Below are positions 45,545-55,929 of a stretch of DNA of 64,000 nt, in pieces (within the stretch, counting starts at the first letter, position 1; every line of letters begins with the position of its first letter). Source of the stretch: Cephalopachus bancanus (Eukaryota; Chordata; Mammalia; Primates; Tarsiidae); assembly GCA_027257055.1 (NCBI GenBank), contig JAPVLO010000003.1, forward strand, positions 9,241,501 to 9,305,500. Direction: 5' to 3'. The notes beneath the pieces were generated by a model. The model saw nothing but the letters and a program-made list of their open reading frames with translations. It was not told the origin of the DNA and made no database searches. A program made the translations under genes and the position numbers.

Positions 45545-45750
45545 AAGAGTATCCAATTTGGAGTCCGATTGCCAGGGTTCAAATGACTGCTCCAATACTT
45601 ACTAGCTGTGTGATCTTAGAAATTTTCAGCTTTCATTTCCTCATTGGTAAAATTGGGATAATACTTATAAGATGTAAATTAATTTGTGCTTAGGTGCTTA
45701 GGAAAGTACATGGCACAAAGTCAAGCCTAACTATATATTTGTAATAATGA
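45545..45750 (+). mobile_element. MIR SINE, near full length
   Basis: Sense MIR: 'tatccaatttggagtccgattgccagg', gttcaaatgactgctccaat, 'cttactagctgtgtgatcttagaaa', 'tttcctcattggtaaaattgggataatac', 'aggaaagtacatggcacaaag'. Confidence 0.85.
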
Positions 45751-45789
45751 CTGTGTTGCCATTATGTACCCTTTACTTTGGGTAATTAG

Positions 45790-45990
45790 TTCTATTTAAA
45801 ATGGAAACTACCAGGGAAGAGTGGTCAATCAGTCAGAGATTTTAGTTGCAAACAAAACCATTTGACCTAATTTAAGCAGAAAAGAGGTTTATTAAAAGCT
45901 ATTAGGAATCTCATAGAATTCCTGGAAGGGCTAAAGGTTCCTCCTCCAGGAATAACCCCTGAAACATAGCACAGAGCTTCCCCAGGGAGA
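45790..45990. mobile_element. Old interspersed repeat, family not named
   Basis: 'ttttagttgcaaacaaaaccatttgacc' with aatttaagcagaaaagaggt, 'ttattaaaagctattaggaatctcatagaattcctgg' matches a common mammalian repeat text ('ggttgcaaacaacagaaatccaactcaaactggcttaagc'), which I cannot name with certainty. Confidence 0.4.
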
Positions 45991-46365
45991 TATAATTGCC
46001 ACATGGATGGGCAGAAATAACCAGCTCCCATCATGGTTACAAGATCTGGATGTCACCTTTAACACCTCTGCCTCAAACACCTCCAGGAATTGCATGCACC
46101 TGTGACCACCATCACCAGAGTAGATTCAAGGCACCCCTTCTTTGTGTCACAAAAAATCCTAGTATCTCTAATGAATGGAGTTGGATTCCTGTGCCTGCAA
46201 AGGAAGCTGGGAAGATAATTTTTTGTCTTTCCCTGGGTTGCCATGGGCCTAAAAAATGGAGAATTCTTCAAATTGGATGAAGTATGTAAATTAAGGGTGT
46301 TTAATCTTTTAAAGAATAAAATTAATTTAATCATGACATTTAAGAATGTTGTCAGGAAGAAGTAA

Positions 46366-46654
46366 GTCGGGCTCGGTGGCTCAGCCTGTAATCCCGCGCT
46401 TTGGGAGGCTGAGGTGAGTGGATTGCCTAAGCCCGTGGGTTCGAGACCCGCTTGGGCAACTTGGCGAGACCTCATCTCTACAATAAATCAAAAACTAGCC
46501 AGGCATGGTAGCGCGCGCCTGTAGTTCCAGCTACTTGGAAGGCTGAGGCAGAAGGATCACCAGAGCTCAGCAGGTCGAGGCTGCGGTGGCCAGGAGCGAC
46601 CACTGCACTCCAGTCTGCGCGACAGAGTGAGACTCCAACTCAAAAAAAAAAAAA
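46366..46654 (+). mobile_element. Derived lineage-specific Alu
   Basis: Sense copy of the youngest set: gtcgggctcggtggctcagc, 'ctgtaatcccgcgctttggg', 'gcctaagcccgtgggttcgagacccgc', ctctacaataaatcaaaaac, 'aggctgcggtggccaggagcgacc', gagactccaactc. The 138-codon minus frame at 46059-46475 runs from Alu into flank and is not a gene. Confidence 0.94.
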
Positions 46655-46739
46655 AGTAAAGGAGACAAAAGTGTAATTTGGAAGCTCCACCATTTACCGA
46701 GTTACCCAAGCAAGTTACCGAGTTACAGTTGCCACCTTA

Positions 46740-47990
46740 ACTCTTTTTCTCTTTCTTTCCATGTTAAGTCTTATCCATTTTACTTTTGGATTCTCTCTAG
46801 TGTCTGGTCCCTCTCTTTATACCCTCTGTCCTGCCTTAGGCTCTTGTCAGCTCTCAACTAGATTGTGGAAACAGTCACCTACCTGGCCATCCACCTACAG
46901 TTTGATTCCTTGAATCACTCCAAGAATAGTGTTTGTGAAACAAAAATGAGCCTGATTGTGTCACTCCCCTACTTAAAGGATTTGCTGGGTCCCATTGCTC
47001 CCAGGATAGCATGCAAAGCCCTTCCTTACCTGACACTGCCCACCTTTCCAGCTTAATCTTCTGCCACATCCCTTATACACTCTGGTGGAGAGGACACACA
47101 CCCCAGTCACAGGGAACTTCAAAGAATCCATGATGATGTCTTGTGGGTACATGGCTTTCCTTTTGTTCTCTTTGCTGGAATTCCTGCCCCATCTCTACCT
47201 GGTGAAGTCCTCTCCTCATTGATGGTATGCTAGCTCCTCTTGAAAGCTTATCAATTCCTCCAAAGAGAGTTTGGGATTCCTTCCTGCTGTGTATTTGTAG
47301 CATTTTACATATATGTGGGAGATGCCCTAAAAAGCAGAATTATCTTTTTGGAGGGTAGGTGCTTTGTAGTACAGGCTTCCCCACTAGGAACCCATTGGCA
47401 TCAGTTTACCAGTTAGTGCTACTGTGAGAGGCTGTGTTCGGCTTCAGTGAGGTTTTTGGGGGGAGCGGGGGAGATTCTTTCAATGTGTTTGCCCATTGAA
47501 TGATGGGTGAATTATACAAAAAACCTGCCCACGCCACACTGAATGTTCAGCAGTTTTTGACCAAAAACGGCATGACCCCCGTGCTCCCCCCTCCCCATTC
47601 ACCTGATCTTGCCCCCAAGTGAATTTTGTTTGTTTGTTTGTTTCTCTGGTGAAAAAAGTCCTCAAAGGGAAATGTTTTGCCAATGTGGAAGAGGTGAAAC
47701 AAAAACCGGCAGAAACACCAAGAGGCGTCAAAACTGACAAATTCAAAAACTGTTTTGAGCAGTGGAAAAAGCATCTTGATTGGTGTAGTGCATCAAATGG
47801 AGGGTACTTTGAAGGTGACTGAAGTTTAAACATGTACAAATAAATACACAATTTTTATAAATTAATTCCGGGGTTTGGGATTCCCTCATAGGTCTTCTGT
47901 AATACCCATCTTTCTGTGTACTTCTGACTTAATTCCATGGATATTCCCTCTCTAGAACATGAGCACCTTAAGGACATGGGTTTGATTTCA
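46740..47990 (+). mobile_element. L2 LINE, split by mariner copy B
   Basis: Before the mariner: 'tggaaacagtcacctacctggccatcc', 'cctgattgtgtcactcccctacttaaagg', attgctcccaggatagcatg, 'caaagcccttccttacctgacactgcccacc', 'tggaattcctgccccatctctacc'. After it (47891 on): 'cttctgacttaattccatgg', 'ctctagaacatgagcaccttaaggacatgg', as in the L2 3' end. The mariner (47314-47888) lies between. Confidence 0.75.
47314..47888 (+). mobile_element. Mariner copy B, internally deleted, TA-flanked
   Basis: A 575-bp element between TA dinucleotides (47312-47313, 47889-47890). The 5' end tgtgggagatgccctaaaaa and 3' end (reversed) tgagggaatcccaaaccccg are degraded inverted repeats like those of copy A. On the plus strand it encodes the same remnant as A: a block before VQQFLTKNGMTPV, a SPDLAPK-type motif, then FANVEEVKQK and a terminus ending YFEGD, with the stop followed by gtttaaacatgtacaaataa. 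Identity to copy A is roughly 85% by eye. The first catalytic Asp region is absent and the frame is interrupted near 47625. The same deletion in both copies shows a spreading nonautonomous family. Confidence 0.85.
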
Positions 47991-48385
47991 GCACTCACTG
48001 AGCTCTTATTGTCTGGCTGAAGGTTGTAATGATAAGTAAACTGGTAGCAACTTGGATTTGATCTGACCTCCTTCCATAGACTATTCTGTTTTTAAGACAG
48101 AAGGTTTTGAAACTTGAGATCTCAAACTACTCATTTTATGCAAACACAAAATCCATAACTTAAAGATTTTAGGAAAACTAGTGTGTTGACAGGCATTTTT
48201 AATACTTCGTTGTGTCTGCAGTTGGATATACAGCCATTAGCAGGAAGCAACCTCCTCAGAAGTTCCATAGAATGCTTGGAATTTGGAGAGTAAAAATCCT
48301 CCCCTGGAGTTAGGGGTTAGGATGATTAGAATTAAGATAGTGTTTGCCTTCAAGCTTCCTTAGCCATCAGGACCCATACTGCATA
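47991..48385. other. Unassigned sequence
   Basis: About 400 bp with no repeat or exon recognised. Confidence 0.4.
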
Positions 48386-48389
48386 CACA

Positions 48390-48520
48390 CTAGATACATG
48401 AGATCTACGGGAGCAGTGACATTGGCCTGTTTTGTTCACGGATATATCCCAAGTGCCTAGACTAGTGCCTGATACATAGTAGGTCCTCAGTAAAGATTTG
48501 TTGCACGAGTGAGTGGAGAA
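48390..48520 (+). mobile_element. L2 LINE 3' end
   Basis: 'ggcctgttttgttcacggatatatcccaag' then tgcctagactagtgcctgat, 'acatagtaggtcctcagtaaagatttgttg' is the classic L2 terminus. Confidence 0.75.
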
Positions 48521-48599
48521 AGAGCTGGCACTCAAGACTGAGACTGTCTCTAAATTCATTGAATTCAATATAACTTTATATCCACTGAAATCCAGGAAT

Positions 48600-48770
48600 A
48601 GAATTTCCAGAGCTAGAATGAACTAAAGAAGAATGATGAGGGTTGCTGTAGTAGTTCTGCTGGTCAGGGAAGGCCTGTCTGAGGAGGGGACATTTGGGCA
48701 GAGACATAAAAGATGGACATGAGGGAGGAGCCATGAGTATCTGAAGGATGAACATCCAGCTTCCCTCCAC
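48600..48770 (-). mobile_element. L2 LINE fragment, antisense
   Basis: 'ctgctggtcagggaaggcctgtctgagg' then aggggacatttgggcagaga, 'cataaaagatggacatgagggaggagccatgagtatct' follows the reverse L2 order ('ggtcagggaaggcctctctgaggaggtgacatttgagc'). Confidence 0.75.
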
Positions 48771-48797
48771 TGACCCCTCCCCACACACACACAGACA

Positions 48798-48890
48798 GTT
48801 ACTTTATTTATTTATTTATTTATTTTAAAGATGTAGGGTACAATTCAGGATTAGGTATGCCTGTGGTCACTGTACAAGTAAAGCTTGGAC
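48798..48890 (-). mobile_element. L1 3' end, 5'-truncated, antisense
   Basis: After a (TTTA)n tail comes 'attttaaagatgtagggtacaattcagg', attaggtatgcctgtggtca, matching the 3' ends at 59421-59627 and 63628-63779. The match fades after about 90 bp; no convincing target duplication was found. Confidence 0.6.
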
Positions 48891-49335
48891 CTCCCCTTGG
48901 TTTCTACTTTGCCTGGTTTGATAGCAACTAATTTAAGATACAAAAAAAAAAATTCTTATTCTTACTTCCACAGCACCCCTCGGAGGTTTGTTTTAATTTC
49001 TAATATAATTCAGATATCGGGGGAGATCAACGCTCTTCCAGTTAAGTTGGCCTCAGAATTCCCACTCAGTGCCCTGTGGCAGTTTAAAGGCCTCCCTGAG
49101 ACTCCATGGCTTTCCAGGAGCTCACAACATTCCAAGGATCATTCCTGGGTCTATGTCTTATTTCCATACACATGTGTTTTCCAAGTTGGCCTAGTTGTAC
49201 AATGAGGTCCCTCCCACAAACTTCTCCTCCCCACAGGCACAAACACATAAACCCACCCCATGATGATTTATGGGTATTTCAGACTTTACTGAAGATTGAA
49301 AGGGGGGAAGGAGGTTGATGTGGTTTGCCTCACTT
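48891..49335. other. Unassigned sequence
   Basis: No repeat family or exon recognised. Plus frames at 48885-49318 overlap in two phases. Confidence 0.35.
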
Positions 49336-49345
49336 AAACAAACTT

Positions 49346-49610
49346 AGACTGGGCACACTGGGTCATGCCTGTAATCCCAGCACTTAGGGAGGCAGAGGCA
49401 AGAGGATTGCTTGAGCCCAGTAGTTGAGACTATCCTAGACAACATGGTGAGACCTCATCTCTACATGTGCCTGTGGCATGTGCCTATACTTCCAGTTACT
49501 GAGGCAGAAAGATTGCCTGAATCCAGGAGGTTGAGGCTGTACTAAGCTGTGATCACACCACTGCACTCCTCCTGGGCAACAGAGTGAGACCCTCCCTGAC
49601 TCAAACAAAT
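49346..49610 (+). mobile_element. AluJ-like SINE with internal deletion
   Basis: Sense dimer: agactgggcacactgggtca, 'gattgcttgagcccagtagttgagac', 'ctcatctctacatgtgcctgtggcatg', which lacks the A-rich centre, then 'ggttgaggctgtactaagctgtgatcac'. The duplication aaacaaactt lies at 49336-49345 and 49611-49620. Confidence 0.92.
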
Positions 49611-49889
49611 AAACAAACTTGACACTAAACATGTGGCCTGTGTATTTAAAATGTCTTCTGGCCATCCCCTCCCACCCAGGGGATTCTCCACTGGCCCATC
49701 ACCCCGAGGTCCTTTATACCATCTTCTCAGATTCTCCTACCCCCCACCCCATCTTTCTTTTCTCCTTGTTTCACTCACAGCAGTTTGTCCAGCATCTTTT
49801 GTTGTCATCCAGGAACAAACTCATGGTGCTAGCTACTTGGTTCATTTTTTCACTTCATTACACCTGGGAAGAGGGAATTACAATATTAG

Positions 49890-50465
49890 TTCAACTGTCG
49901 GGATAAACAGAGGAGGCTTGAGGAGGAGCTCCCAAGCCAGTCTAGGAGGAGATGCCAAGAGGAAGGTTTGCAGAGGAGGTAGCATCTGAAAGGGGAATAG
50001 GAGTTAGCAGGACAAGAAGTGAGATGGCACAAACCCATGGAGTTTGGCAAATTTATATTTGATAGAACAGGATATTCACGTGGGGAGGTGAGGCTAGAGG
50101 GTAACAGGGGCAGCTCAACACGAGTTCAGTGCATGGGCTAAAGAGTTGGCATTGCATTCAGAAAGTAATGTGGAGCTGAGGAAGGCTTTTGAAGGCTAAC
50201 GCAAATAGATCTACACTTTTTTTTTTCTTTTCAAAATGCACTGCAAGGATCCCCATAAGGATGGATAGATTGGAGGAGGGGAGACAGACTGGAGGCAGAG
50301 TGCCATGAATTAGAGGAGGTGGCCAGAGAACATTCTAGAAAGACATTTTAGAAGGTTCAGAGTGCTGGCTACAGAGTTGGAGAAGAGGAAATGGATTAGG
50401 GAGCTATGTCAGAGGTATACTGGACACTGCCTGGTGATTGGCAGGTGGAGGTGTTGAACCGGGAG
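49890..50465 (-). mobile_element. L2 LINE, antisense
   Basis: 'gcagaggaggtagcatctgaaaggg', 'gagttagcaggacaagaagtgagatgg', 'aaagtaatgtggagctgaggaaggc', 'aaggatggatagattggagg', ggggagacagactggaggca and 'gcaggtggaggtgttg' read as antisense L2 with indels. A T10 run at about 50218-50227 lies inside. Confidence 0.5.
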
Positions 50466-50471
50466 ATGCAG

Positions 50472-50775
50472 AGTCAGGCATGATGGCTCATGCCTGTAAT
50501 TCCAGTGCTTTGGAAGGCTGAGGCAGTAGCATTGCTTGAGGCCAGAAGTTCAAGACCAGCCTGGGCAACATAGCGAGTCCTTTATCTCTACAAAATATGA
50601 AAATTTAGCTAGGCATGGTCACATGCACCTGTAGTCCTAGCTACTCAGGAGGCTGAAGTGGGAAGATCACTTGAGCTCATGGGTTCGAGGCTACAAGGAG
50701 CTATGATTGCACCACTAAACTCCAGGTTGGATGACAGAGCAAGACGCTGTTTCTAAAAATAAATAAATAAAAATT
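50472..50775 (+). mobile_element. AluJ-like SINE
   Basis: Sense dimer: gtcaggcatgatggctcatg, 'attgcttgaggccagaagttcaagacc', 'gggttcgaggctacaaggagctatgattgcacc' and an aaataaataaataaaa tail. Flanks share agatgcag / agatacag (50464-50471, 50779-50786). Confidence 0.92.
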
Positions 50776-50786
50776 TAAAGATACAG

Positions 50787-51195
50787 GATCACAGTGAGGA
50801 TCTGAGGATCAGGATTACAGCAGGCTTCTCTGGTGGATGGCATAGCCATCTTCTGGGAGGTGCGGCACAGGAAGAACCACAGACAGGTTTGGGGCAGCTG
50901 ATGATGGATCAGTTCCCTCTAGTCCTCCTGTGTTGCCCATGGTGATGTTATGGGCTCCCAGCCTGTGAGACATTTGTTCCTTCCCATCCTTGTCAGCTGC
51001 AGTGGGGACTGCCACCCCCTGAGCTCTGTATCAGTTGCAGCTGGGCATCTTTTGAGCACTTCCACTCATAGCTGATGACTGGCAGCTTATGATCTCCCAC
51101 AGAGAAGAGAAACTGGAGCAACTGGTGCTGCAGTGAGGCCCAGAGGCAGCTGAGCAGAGAGAAGAGACCCAGAAGGCACCGTGAGGAACTCAGAG
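50787..51195. other. Unassigned sequence
   Basis: No repeat recognised. A 66-codon minus frame (50815-51015) is open; no domain recognised. Confidence 0.35.
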
Positions 51196-51199
51196 TTGC

Positions 51200-51330
51200 T
51201 GTGGCTGTGTGACCCCAGGCAATACAGTTGCCTTCTCTAATTCTTAGATTTTCTAGCTATAACTTGATGATAGGGGAGAATACTTACTTCAAACGTGTGT
51301 TTTAAGGATTTCACACAATGCATGTGGAAG
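51200..51330 (+). mobile_element. MIR SINE fragment
   Basis: Sense MIR: tgctgtggctgtgtgacccc, 'aggcaatacagttgccttctctaattct', 'gatgataggggagaatacttactt', 'ttaaggatttcacacaatgcatgtgg'. Confidence 0.7.
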
Positions 51331-51980
51331 TGATTCTTAAAAAGTAAAATTTTTTTAAAGAGAGTGAAGGGAGCTAATATTTGTGGTTAGATAGACTGAG
51401 GTTTTCTGCCTCTCGGGGAAGATCAGGGGTCATAGAGATGGTATTTAGGGAGGTTTCCATCCATCTTGACTAACTCAGAGTCCCTTTGTAGTGAAAACAG
51501 ACCCTGAGAGTAAGAGAATATGCTGTTAGCACAATAATGTCAAGGTTAATATTTCACAACATGTAGGGTCAAGCTCATTTTAACTGGAGGAATTTCACAT
51601 TATACTGGACTGTGTGGTCTTCATAAAAAAAAATAATTATTGTGCAGACATTTACCTTAAGATTAACCAGGAAGAAAGAGAGCTCAGTCATTACTGGCAG
51701 AGAGAAACCAAACTGAAGTCCAGTTTTTACCTTCCCCCATTCTGTGCAGTGGGAAGTGCTGCTCCATTTACGGACAAGCAGGATCAGGGAAGAGTCCTTA
51801 TGAGAGGAGCGCCTTCTATTCAGATAATACATGAGAGAGCAAGGAGTCAAGGCCATGTCCATCTGGGTATGACATCCAAGCCCTTCCTGCCATACCAGCA
51901 GGAGAAAGCTCTGGCACCTTGACCCCTTTAGCCTGGGTTGCCTCTGATTCCCTTTTTCCCCAAAACTCCCTTCCTACCCC
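51331..51980. other. Unassigned sequence
   Basis: No repeat recognised. A plus frame (51614-51922) and a minus frame (51575-51862) overlap antiparallel and show no domain. Confidence 0.35.
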
Positions 51981-51982
51981 CA

Positions 51983-52024
<42 letters not shown>

Positions 52025-52053
52025 CTGCTACCACCACCACCACCACCACACAC
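51983..52053 (+). repeat. Compound (CA)n and (CCA)n microsatellite
   Basis: A CA run at 51983-52021, then 'ggctgcta', then a CCA run at about 52027-52046 ending in cacacacaac. The minus-strand frame with repeated Val and Cys at 51816-52085 is its translation. Confidence 0.95.
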
Positions 52054-52440
52054 AACACCCAAGTTCTAACCCAATAGCTGAACATGGCCTTCCTTCAGGA
52101 AATCTGACAATACTGAACACTTTTCTGGCCCTGCCCAGCGCTGGCTCAGGAGAGGGGAAACCTTGAGCTGCCCCTGCTGAAGGAGCTCCCAGTGTGGTAA
52201 GGAGACAACCCTGGAAGCATGTGACAGTGACATGCCCTCAAAGGTATCTCGGTTCTGGGGCTCTGGGACCCCTCCACAAAGACCCAACAGCCTTCTCCAC
52301 TCACTCCTGGAAAATAGGTATCTGGGAAAACAAAATGTTTCCAGGAATTTCACACTTGAAGAGCCCTGTGGGAAGGTGGGAATGTCAGAATCACTGGGGG
52401 AGGGAGACAAAAAGAGGTCCTTAATGTCCTGATTAGCTCC

Positions 52441-52474
52441 ACTCTATTAGGGGACGCTAGGCCCCTAATAGAGT
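52441..52474. repeat. Perfect inverted repeat, 13-bp stem and 8-base loop
   Basis: actctattagggg at 52441-52453 pairs base for base with cccctaatagagt at 52462-52474 across acgctagg. A chance perfect 13-bp stem at this spacing is uncommon, and the sequence is not in a repeat I recognise. Confidence 0.9.
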
Positions 52475-52604
52475 CCCCCTTCCTCCTGCCTGGCTGCCTG
52501 CCATCCTGGGGGCTGGTTGGGACTCAGCCACTGGAGACGGTGAGTGTGACTGGAGGAAGGCCCAAGGGTGACCGCTAGTAACCCCAGCTACACATGATGG
52601 TGGC

Positions 52605-52752
52605 CAGCTGCCAGCTGGCTCTTCCCAAAGCCTCCCAGCTGGCACCAGCTCTGAAGTCAGACACGCTGTGGCTCCTGGGCTGTCCAAGGGGATAGTGAGT
52701 CCGGGCCTGCAAAGGAAACACCCTAAAGGCCCCCCGGGTCACAGACCAGCTG
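52605..52752. promoter_or_regulatory. Cluster of four CAGCTG E-boxes
   Basis: CAGCTG occurs at 52605-52610, 52612-52617, 52636-52641 and 52747-52752. The first two start 7 bp apart. CAGCTG is bound by class II bHLH dimers such as E-protein/MyoD-type factors. Binding is not shown by sequence alone. Confidence 0.4.
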
Positions 52753-52904
52753 GTACATCTAGACTAGAGAAAACAGAGCATGTGATGCTTATTCACTTCG
52801 GCTGAAGCAGAAGGAAGGACAGTTCACCAAGCCATTTCCCATCCATTCTATCACTTCATCTGCCTAACAACCCAGAGGACGGTCTGCCAACCCTGCTGGG
52901 CATG

Positions 52905-53180
52905 CTGCTCAGCCTCTCTGTGCCTTAGCTACCATCTCTATAGAATGGGCAGCATAAGAACACTTCTGCTTTCTAGCTGTGTGTCACTTTCTAGCTGTGT
53001 GTCCTTGGGCAATGTATTTAACTTAATTGTGCTTCAATTTTCTCGCTCCTCAAACGGGGTTAAAAATAGAACTAACCTCATGGAATAAGTGGAAAAATTA
53101 AAGAAGTTAATTCACCTAGTGCACTCAGAACAATGGCTGGCTGCAAAGAAAGAGCTCAGTAAATGCTAGAAACTGTTATT
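52905..53180 (+). mobile_element. MIR SINE sequence with an internal repeat
   Basis: Sense MIR: 'tcagcctctctgtgccttagctacc', 'tctatagaatgggcagcataag', then ctttctagctgtgtgtcact and again 'ctttctagctgtgtgtccttgggcaatg', 'cttaattgtgcttcaattttctcg', 'aacaatggctggctgcaaag' and 'gctcagtaaatgctag'. It may be two MIR pieces; the repeated ctttctagctgtgtgtc (15 bp apart) may be a slip. Confidence 0.75.
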
Positions 53181-53289
53181 ATTTCTGTGGTTATTATTAA
53201 TCATGGTATTTTTAGGAGGATCAACAAAAGAACAGCAGCTGGCATTTACTGCATATTGACCATGCTTCTGGCACTGGCCTCAGTCTTTT

Positions 53290-53622
<333 letters not shown>

Positions 53623-53644
53623 TAATGTTTAGTACAGGCTGAGC

Positions 53645-53830
53645 GCAGTACCTGACTCATAGAAAGCCCTCAACAAGTGACAGCCACTATCATTATAATT
53701 TGTCCTCTTTTCCTGTCAACAGAGGAGAAAACAGCTCAGAGTTTCACTGACTTGTCCAAGCCTACAAAGCTAGTAAGTAGGAAGTACTTAGACTGGGATC
53801 CAAGTCTTCTGGGGAACAGATCTCCAACTC
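53645..53830 (-). mobile_element. MIR SINE fragment
   Basis: Antisense MIR: 'gtcctcttttcctgtcaacagaggagaaaac', 'agctcagagtttcactgacttgtccaagcc', tacaaagctagtaagtagga, 'gactgggatccaagtcttct'. Confidence 0.75.
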
Positions 53831-53834
53831 TGAC

Positions 53835-54360
53835 CTTTTTCTTCTCTCTCCTCCTTCTGCTCAGTCCTCAATATTTGCTCTGTAGCTAAAACTGGCTTCC
53901 CTTCAAGAGACACATCAGCTCAGTTGCAAGGTGCCTGGGCTGCTCAGTGCACAGCTATAAAGAGCTCCTGCACTGGGGAAGGGCTGCACCTGCCTCCTGA
54001 TGCCTTTTCCCCTTCAGGAGTCAGGAACCAGACTCCTGCAGGCACAGAGGCGTGCAAAGGAATGAGATCGTGTCATAGACATTCCCAAGGAGGGGATCTG
54101 ACCCCAACTCCAGCTCTGCCTTCTACAAAGTGGGGTCATAGATGCTCTTGGAACTCACAACCAGCCCCCACTCCAGCTTTGCCCTTCTACTCAAATGTCT
54201 CCCTGCTAAGATTTTATGATGGAACCCTCCCAGAAAAGAGCTCCAAATCACCCCCCAAGTTGAGCAAACCAAGTCAACAGCCAACAGCAACCAGCTGTGG
54301 GGTGACAGATGCTTGCGTGCACAACATTTATCAAAGGCAATGTTTCACTGAAGACATGAC
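53835..54360. other. Unassigned sequence with the longest open frame of the window
   Basis: A 176-codon plus frame (53924-54454) crosses this GC-richer stretch, but its first codon is TTG, its last 30 codons lie in a MIR, and its composition shows no domain. I do not call it a gene. Confidence 0.4.
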
Positions 54361-54364
54361 TTCT

Positions 54365-54545
54365 AGACTGTGGGCAAGTCACTTCCTCTCTCTAGACCAC
54401 AGTTTCCTTATCTGTAATGTTGAAATAATGACTCCTTCAGTAGGGTTGCTCTAAGAGCTGAAGGAGAGAACGGGTGTCAGAGCACAGGACCCGGCACCAG
54501 TAGCATAAGCAGGAGAGGAGTTAGCACATGGTACATGCTCCACAA
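54365..54545 (+). mobile_element. MIR SINE fragment
   Basis: Sense MIR: 'ctgtgggcaagtcacttcctctctctagaccac' then agtttccttatctgtaatgt, 'actccttcagtagggttgctctaag', 'caggacccggcaccagtagc'. Confidence 0.75.
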
Positions 54546-54814
54546 AATCTTACTGACCTGCTGAAACTCAACAGCCCAGAGCACCAAGGTTGCTCATGGT
54601 AAAGTGAGTATGAACAGAGTAGAGAACATGGGGATGTGAGACCTAGATTCTCACTGGAGAACAAAAGCATGTGTCCAATGCAGATAGTTCCATCCTAGGG
54701 AAGGACATTTTCCCAGAGACTTTACAAAACCCCACTTGCCATTAGAGATGGAGAAGCTATGTGGCAGAGGTACAAAATAGTAACCACAGGGAGATGTGAG
54801 TGGTTATTTATGCT

Positions 54815-54985
54815 GTTAATGCTTGTCACCTTCTAATGTACTATATAATTTATTTTTCATGATTATTTACTATCTTCCTTCCCTTTCTAGAAAGTTAGCC
54901 TACACAAGGGCAAGGATTTTGGTTTGGTTTGTTCTGGTGCCTGGAATAGTTCCTGACACAGAATAGGCCAGGAATTATTTAAAGT
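54815..54985 (+). mobile_element. L2 LINE 3' end, copy 1 of a similar pair
   Basis: 'ttatttatgctgttaatgcttgtcacc', ttctaatgtactatataatt, 'cttccttccctttctagaaagttagcc', 'aagggcaaggattttggtttggtttg', then ttctggtgcctggaatagtt and 'cctgacacagaataggcc'. It shares a non-consensus shortening with the copy at 55930-56157. Confidence 0.8.
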
Positions 54986-54989
54986 TGAA

Positions 54990-55925
54990 GCTCAGTGTTC
55001 ATGGTGAGAGCTGGTACTTGTCAAAAATAAGCACACGCTGAGAAGGACCCAGAACAGTGATGTGTTAGAGCTGTCATGTACCTGCTCACAACAGCCAACT
55101 GTTAAGTTTTCAGAACTTTTGCAAACCTGTTATTAAATGTGGCCATTATGAAAAATTATATAAACTTAAAGTTAAGTAAAATTTATTGAAATCAATGATA
55201 AAAAACACTCAAAACTCATCTTTTCCTGATTATTATGCTAGATTTTACTACCATCTACGCTCTTGAGGTTATGTCCATTGTGCCTGTGTGACAGAAATAC
55301 CGGTATGCTACTGTGCGCCTCTTCCCATGTCCATACTCAGTGATAATCACATTTTAACTTAAAATTTACCGTAGAGTATTTACACCACAGAAATGGGCAG
55401 ACCTACAAATCATGATCCCTTTTCTGCCCTGCAGAGCTGGTTGGTGAACATTTATCAACACACCACTGACAAAGAGCCTCCTCACTGCTCCAGTGCCTCT
55501 AAGGAAATGGGATTTTATGAGACTTTGAGTCTTGCTGTGTTTAATGCTTAGGTTGTGTTTTCTCTGTTAATTAAATTTCTTGCCTCACTTTGTATTAAGA
55601 GTGCTTACAAGGCATTTCACAAGGGCTAATAATCCCAGTAGTGTTGAAAGGCAATTTCTGCAATGACTCGTACAATATGGGGGGATTCATGAAGCGTGCT
55701 GCCCTTCACGAAGGGCAAGGAAGTTACACAGAAAGAGACCAATATAAGCCTAGAGACTTTGCTTGTCTTCTGAACCTTCAAAACTTTCCTGCAAGTGTTC
55801 AGTTTAACTGACAGTTATTCCATACTCATCACAGCCAAGACACTGGGCCAGGAGGAGAAGAAATATGCATAGTCCTATTCTCAGGAAGCTTGAAGCATGC
55901 TGAGAGGAACGCTCTCTCTCTCACT
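54990..55925. other. Unassigned sequence
   Basis: About 930 bp without a recognised repeat or exon. Confidence 0.4.
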
Positions 55926-55929
55926 ATCA

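Larger units (their letters stand above)
52100..52780. promoter_or_regulatory. GC-richer unique segment, candidate regulatory element
   Basis: About 680 bp of non-repeat, GC-richer sequence with a perfect hairpin (52441-52474) and four CAGCTG boxes (52605, 52612, 52636, 52747). CpG density is not island-like. Frames on both strands here are short and overlap. The regulatory call is inference from motif clustering only. Confidence 0.35.

Noticed and set aside
47480..47851. 123-codon minus frame in mariner copy B
   Set aside because: Transposase coding is on the plus strand; the minus frame is its shadow.
51816..52085. Val/Cys-repeat minus-strand frame
   Set aside because: Translation of the CA/CCA microsatellite.
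53924..54454. Longest open frame, 176 codons, plus strand
   Set aside because: It starts at TTG, ends inside a MIR and has no recognisable domain; length is within chance for GC-richer DNA.
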